Shown here: piece by piece, positions 60,601 to 64,000 of the stretch
How the letters are laid out: each line of letters opens with the position of its first letter
Position numbering within the stretch: position 1 is the stretch's first letter
NCBI RefSeq assembly: GCF_030551255.1
Contig: NZ_CP130630.1
Coordinates: 9,113,001 to 9,177,000 of the forward strand
Length of the DNA stretch: 64,000 nt
Direction: 5' to 3'
Source: Streptomyces sp. NL15-2K
Lineage (GTDB): Bacteria; Actinomycetota; Actinomycetes; Streptomycetales; Streptomycetaceae
Translations under genes and position numbers: made by a program
Notes under the pieces: generated by a model
Databases searched by the model: none
Seen by the model: only the letters and a program-made list of their open reading frames with translations
Told to the model about the DNA's origin: nothing

Positions 60601-63600
60601 GAGGTCGCCCCCAAGGACGACGCCGACGCCGACGAGCGGAAGACCACCTACACCTACGACAAGGTCGGCAACCAGCTCACCAAAACCGACCCGAAGGGCA
60701 ACCTCACCGAGGACCCGGACGACTACACCACGCGTACGAGCTACGACGAGAACAACCAGCCCGTCGCCGTCACCGACGCGGCCGGCAACCGGACGACGAT
60801 GGCGTACGACTCGGTGGGCAACCAGATCCGGACCACCGATCCGCTCAAGAACGAGAGCGCCGACCCGGACGACTACACCAGCAAGTACACGTACGACCTG
60901 AACGGTCAGCTCACCAAGAGCACCGACGTGGCGGGCAACTCCACCGGTACCACCTACGACTGGGACGGCCTGGCCACCGTCACCACCGACGCCGACGGCA
61001 ACCGCACCGAACAGGTGCTGGACGCACGCGGCGCGCTCGCCGAGTCCAGGGTCCCGCACACCAAGGACATCACCAACGTCACGCGCTACGAGTACGACGA
61101 GGCCGGCAACCAGACCAAGGAGATCACTCCGCGCGGCGTCGCCACCCCCGGCGACCCGGACGACTTCACCGCCGAGACCGTCTACGACGAGCTGAACCGG
61201 GTCAAGGAGACCCGCACCGCCTACGACCCGGACAACTCCCGGTACGACTCGCCGGACAGCACCTTCTACAGCTACGACGAGGTCGGCAACGTCTCCAGGG
61301 TGAGCGCCCCGCCCTCCTCGGGCCAGGACGACCGCAACGTCACCAGGTACTCGTACTTCGACAACGGCTGGACCAAGAGCTCCACCGACGCGTACGACAT
61401 CAGGAACTCCTACGAGTACAACAACCTGGGCCAGCAGACCCAGAACACCCTCACCAGCGCGGGTGGTTCGGTCTCCCGGACCATGGACACCGCCTACTAC
61501 CCGAGCGGCGCCATGAAGTCGCGTTCGGACGACGGCGTGCCCGTCGGCAAGGACGCGGTGCTGGTGGACAACTCCGACATCAACAACACCTCGCGGAAGG
61601 GGACTTGGGACACCGGCAAGTCCTCGGGCGCGTACGGCCCCGACACCCACACGCACGCCCGGGGCGACGGTGACGCGCGCTTCGCCTGGCAGCTGAACAT
61701 CCCCAGGGGCGGAAAGTACGAGGTGTACGTCCGCTACCCGAAGGTGGACGACGCCGCCACCAACGCCTCCTACGAGATCAAGCACAAGGACGGCGAGACC
61801 AGGAAACGGGTCGACCAGACCGAGAACCCCGGCGCATGGCGGTCCCTCGGCGCGTACGACTTCACGGAGAACGGCGCGCAGGCCCTCACCCTCACCGATG
61901 ACGCCGACGGTACGGTCGCCGCGGACGCGGTGCGTCTGGTGCGCGACAACTCCGGCGAGACCGACAGGGAAGCCAAGGACTTCGGCTACCGCTACGACGC
62001 CAACGGCAACCAGACCGAGGTCACCGACCGCAGCCCCGGCGCCGACGTCGACCGCTACACGATGGCCTACGACGGCGTGAACCAGCTGACCAAGGTCCAG
62101 GAACACGACGGCGGTTCGGTCCGCAACACCACCAGCCTGACCTACGACGCGAACGGCAACACGCTCACCACCGAGCACGATCTGACCTGGAGCAAGCTCG
62201 AGTACGACGCGCTGGACCGGGTGCAGAAGATCACCAACGCGGACTCGCCGGACGCCGGCGACAAGCAGGTCACCGAGGTCGACTACACCGCCCGCGGCGA
62301 ACTGGCCCGGCAGAAGAAGCCCAACGGCAACATCGCCACGTACTCCTACTACCTCGACGGCCCCACCCGGCAGCAGCGGGAGGAGCAGTCCGGCGGCGAA
62401 CTGGTCGCCTCGCACAGCCTCGAGTACAACCGCAACGGCCACAAGACACAGGACAAGGTCCGGATACGGAACGCCGACGGCGGCGGCACGAAGGACAACA
62501 CCTACGCCTACTCCTACGACCCGCAGGACCGTATCTCCAAGGTCGAGAAGACCGGAGACAGCGCATCCACCGAGTCGTTCGTCCACGACGCGGCCGGAAA
62601 CGTCACCAGCCAGACCGCCGACGGCCTGACCACCACCCACAGGTACGACCGCAACCGCCTGCTGACCTCAAGCGCGGGCGGCGTCTCCACGTCCTACAAC
62701 TACGACCCGCTAGGCCGCCTCGACACCACCTCGAGCGGCGGAGAGGTCACCCAGAAACAGCGCTACGACGGCTTCGACCGCACGGCGTCCACGACCACGG
62801 GCACCGGGGCGGCGAAGAAGACGAAAACCTTCTCCTACGACCCCTTCGACCGCACGACGAGGGAGAGGACCAGCGGGAACGAGAGCAAAACCACCGCCTT
62901 CACGTACCTGGGGATCACCTCGAAGTCCGTACGCGAGACGGTCACCGGCGAGGGCGCCGACTCCACCTCCTCCTTCCAGTACGCGCCCTGGGGCCAGAAG
63001 CTGACCCAGATCAAGGACAAGGAGGGCGAGGCCGAGGAGACCGCGCAGTACCTCTACCACCCGCACGGCGACGTGGAGGGACTGACCAAGCCGAACGGCG
63101 ACACGAAGACGACGTACGGCTACACCGCCTACGGCAAGAACGACAAGGAGCAGTTCAGCGGCATCGACAAGCCGGACGAGGACGGCGAGGAAAAGGAGGA
63201 CCCGTACAACGCCTACCGCTACAACTCCATGCGCTACGACACCTCTTCGGGCTCGTACGACATGGGCTTCCGCAACTACGACCCCGGCCTCAACCGCTTC
63301 CTGACCCGCGACATGTACGGCGGCGCACTCGCCGACCTGAGCCTCACCACCGACCCGTACACCGGCAACCGCTACGCCTTCGCGGGCGGCAACCCGGTCA
63401 GCTTCGTCGAGATCGACGGCCATCTGTTCGGGTTGTCATGGTCGGACGTCGGCCACGCGACCCTGGACGTCGCGGGCCTGGTCCCGGGCTTCGGCGAGGC
63501 CGCCGACCTGGCCAACTGCGCCTGGTACGGCGCCGAGGGCAATGCCACCGACGCGGCCCTCTCCTGCGCCTCCGCCGTCCCCTTCGCGGGTTACGCGGCC

Positions 63601-64000
63601 AGCGCGGCCAAGGGCGCCAAGTACGGCAGCAAGGCGGTGGACGCGGCCAACACAGCGAAGAAGACCGACAAGGCGGCGGACGCGGGCGACGCCGGCCGCA
63701 AGGGCGGTGACGGCGGCAACGGGTCTGGCGGCAACCGCGGGGGCGACGGCGGTTCCACGGGTGGCGGCAACCGGGGTGGGGACAGCGGCACTTCGGGCGG
63801 CGGCAACAAGGGAGGCGGCAACAAGGGAGGCGGCGACTCCGGCGGCACAAAGGGCGGCGACACGGCCCCCGCCCCTTCCACCGCCCAGAAGGCCCCGGAG
63901 GCACCCCCGAACAGCGGCGCCACCTGCCGGGTCCCGAACAGCTTCGTGCCGGGTACGAAGGTCCTGATGGCCGACGGCAGCACGAAGCCGATCGAGGACG
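57700..64000 (+). CDS. Secreted RHS/YD-repeat polymorphic toxin with HINT domain, C-terminus beyond window (at least 2100 aa)
   Basis: One uninterrupted frame runs to the window end. A Sec signal (VSTLATVLVVSLIGVAPA) is at 1-30. An FnIII-like region follows, then an Asp/Gln/Gly-rich linker (205-225) and an Ig-like domain (253-345). RHS/YD repeats (about 520-1270, e.g. TYAYDDLGQLTRATDPNGHAT) are interrupted by a golvesin/carbohydrate-binding-like domain (1291-1418), then resume. The RHS core signature is NYDPGLNRFLTRD and DPYTGNRYAF (1858-1893). After it come a hydrophobic Ala/Gly segment (AGLVPGFGEAADLANCAWYG), a Gly-rich linker (2001-2054) and the first residues of a HINT domain (CRVPNSFVPGTKVLMADGS, from about 2076), which cleaves off a C-terminal toxin. 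A TTA codon at 57991 suggests bldA control. Confidence 0.9.
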   Translation, partial: MATRMATLRTSLVSTLATVLVVSLIGVAPARQDQKPAAATAAADIDPRDGWRPNSEKDRDDWADDVEAGPDISLDRSVGSKGASGAGAWKVAGIADGLTLNASRLLRANGADLSWTPYTGDDLLEYQVHRGTEKDFKPSAATLVAPLSPDTHRFSDRAAPPARSGDGRTYHYLIAARTKDGRLLTSPDRSFELPVVGSLLKALGGQDDQDGQDDRDNLEGQDGAGSGRDDGTQLIRAADKSATYSLPYTPTRAIPGHRYTVEATLTNTTDEVWKADRRMLSYRWHLEGHDVSNLFNQKATKLPKDLAPGESATFKATLQVPKLANLLASRVEYELQWDLRDKLTKRWLSETDDVPPSKHDVVVEKPTSNELGLEQFHSYAGRNTGANSTLMGNLHSGNAVWSYNAFNNPSRGFSTSARLAYNSQDFSSSPAGRGWSLQLGSPLRLGTPLHFSPAGLLPLKVHMTDGDGTTHVFRKDKKSHTWRAPAGVNMRLTQLHKPCLPLLSREREAWELLRPDRTRFLFDCQGYPTAMVDKNGNRMEFTYEEGLLGKKLKHITDAAGRRTLTVDYWETLKDYRWIDKDGEVRDGKLLLNPLIIGKVKSVTDVSGRKMELTYNQKGRLGRLEDGAGSEQPKVFRFGYGHAWGLPISKLDSVTDPRGNTTKLDYVSPHDDGQLRYKGDLKEITDRRGNPTRFAYDDPDGLKGSSIRSEVRDAEGHSTQQLLDGYGRPTEITDAKKQTTKLGWDAENNVTRLEEPNGAVSTWKYDQKTGYPLEIRDAEAVERDRPAAKLAYAKGEDGYIADLSERISPEGRKWRFGYDDRGNLTSVTDPKGVESDEDGDYTTTYAYDDLGQLTRATDPNGHATTYGDYSPVGYPGTETDALGNRTVTTYDERGNVTALQEANGAETTQTYDVFGRPLENRAPKDQDAGEYITTPAPEYDANDNTVRFTAPNRASTTSTYDAADQLTSEVAPKDDADADERKTTYTYDKVGNQLTKTDPKGNLTEDPDDYTTRTSYDENNQPVAVTDAAGNRTTMAYDSVGNQIRTTDPLKNESADPDDYTSKYTYDLNGQLTKSTDVAGNSTGTTYDWDGLATVTTDADGNRTEQVLDARGALAESRVPHTKDITNVTRYEYDEAGNQTKEITPRGVATPGDPDDFTAETVYDELNRVKETRTAYDPDNSRYDSPDSTFYSYDEVGNVSRVSAPPSSGQDDRNVTRYSYFDNGWTKSSTDAYDIRNSYEYNNLGQQTQNTLTSAGGSVSRTMDTAYYPSGAMKSRSDDGVPVGKDAVLVDNSDINNTSRKGTWDTGKSSGAYGPDTHTHARGDGDARFAWQLNIPRGGKYEVYVRYPKVDDAATNASYEIKHKDGETRKRVDQTENPGAWRSLGAYDFTENGAQALTLTDDADGTVAADAVRLVRDNSGETDREAKDFGYRYDANGNQTEVTDRSPGADVDRYTMAYDGVNQLTKVQEHDGGSVRNTTSLTYDANGNTLTTEHDLTWSKLEYDALDRVQKITNADSPDAGDKQVTEVDYTARGELARQKKPNGNIATYSYYLDGPTRQQREEQSGGELVASHSLEYNRNGHKTQDKVRIRNADGGGTKDNTYAYSYDPQDRISKVEKTGDSASTESFVHDAAGNVTSQTADGLTTTHRYDRNRLLTSSAGGVSTSYNYDPLGRLDTTSSGGEVTQKQRYDGFDRTASTTTGTGAAKKTKTFSYDPFDRTTRERTSGNESKTTAFTYLGITSKSVRETVTGEGADSTSSFQYAPWGQKLTQIKDKEGEAEETAQYLYHPHGDVEGLTKPNGDTKTTYGYTAYGKNDKEQFSGIDKPDEDGEEKEDPYNAYRYNSMRYDTSSGSYDMGFRNYDPGLNRFLTRDMYGGALADLSLTTDPYTGNRYAFAGGNPVSFVEIDGHLFGLSWSDVGHATLDVAGLVPGFGEAADLANCAWYGAEGNATDAALSCASAVPFAGYAASAAKGAKYGSKAVDAANTAKKTDKAADAGDAGRKGGDGGNGSGGNRGGDGGSTGGGNRGGDSGTSGGGNKGGGNKGGGDSGGTKGGDTAPAPSTAQKAPEAPPNSGATCRVPNSFVPGTKVLMADGSTKPIED

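Noticed and set aside
57991..62640. A 1549-codon open frame on the minus strand opposite the Rhs gene
   Set aside because: It is Val/Gly/Arg-rich shadow translation of GC-rich coding DNA. The plus frame has RHS repeats, a signal peptide and uninterrupted coding.

Overview
The window looks like chromosomal DNA of a Streptomyces or a very close relative. It is GC-rich throughout. GTG starts and 4-bp ATGA/GTGA overlaps are common, twin-arginine (Tat) signals and lipoprotein sugar-binding proteins recur, and a few rare TTA (bldA-type) codons occur. No rRNA, tRNA, CRISPR array or complete mobile element was seen. Nothing was computed: family calls rest on motifs read by eye.

Region 1 (1-36.5 kb) is a large carbohydrate-utilisation locus. 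A leftward unit (404-6669) holds a LacI regulator, a lipoprotein sugar-binding protein, two permeases and an intracellular GH43 beta-xylosidase-type enzyme. A 2-hydroxyacid dehydrogenase (6832-7845) diverges from a second importer (8350-11563). That importer is followed by secreted polysaccharide-active proteins: a GH28-like beta-helix, two paralogous alginate-lyase-like proteins (one a 1114-residue modular protein) and a cytosolic carboxylesterase. A second, paralogous LacI regulator closes this unit at 19803-20888. After an unrelated interlude (homocysteine methyltransferase, APC permease, APH-like kinase, a LysR/secreted-protein pair) the theme returns: GH43 exo-arabinofuranosidase, GH43/CBM13 exo-beta-1,3-galactanase, PL4 rhamnogalacturonan lyase, CE12 acetylesterase and a cytosolic DUF2264 protein. 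The set fits stepwise breakdown of pectic rhamnogalacturonan I with arabinan/arabinogalactan side chains plus a uronan-like polymer. Neither importer has its own ATPase, so a shared MsiK-type ATPase elsewhere is inferred. LacI-type operators (AGTAAGCGnTTCC and AACCGGTT classes) and CTTTCGAAAG-type elements lie in front of several of these units.

Region 2 (36.6-42.8 kb) is a scarred zone. It has ankyrin, HEAT and LRV-type repeat proteins, a 5'-truncated amidohydrolase, an IS5-type transposase remnant with an internal deletion, a MarR regulator beside a truncated VOC protein, and an ISL3 transposase tail fused in frame to the LRV gene's upstream region.

Region 3 (42.8-57.5 kb) holds regulators and enzymes: TetR with a CCTAGG-rich operator, an NPPW methyltransferase, divergent secreted phosphoesterases (EEP-jacalin and a His-rich PHP protein), an NmrA-like oxidoreductase behind a textbook SoxR-type promoter, a phytoene-desaturase-like FAD enzyme, a three-gene sigma-factor-like cassette, two MFS exporters, and an FMN reductase divergent from a TetR regulator with a double 16-bp palindrome.

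Region 4 (57.7-64 kb) is a secreted RHS/YD-repeat polymorphic toxin of at least 2100 residues. It carries a golvesin-like insert and runs off the window just as a HINT autoprocessing domain begins, so its toxin tip and immunity gene lie to the right.
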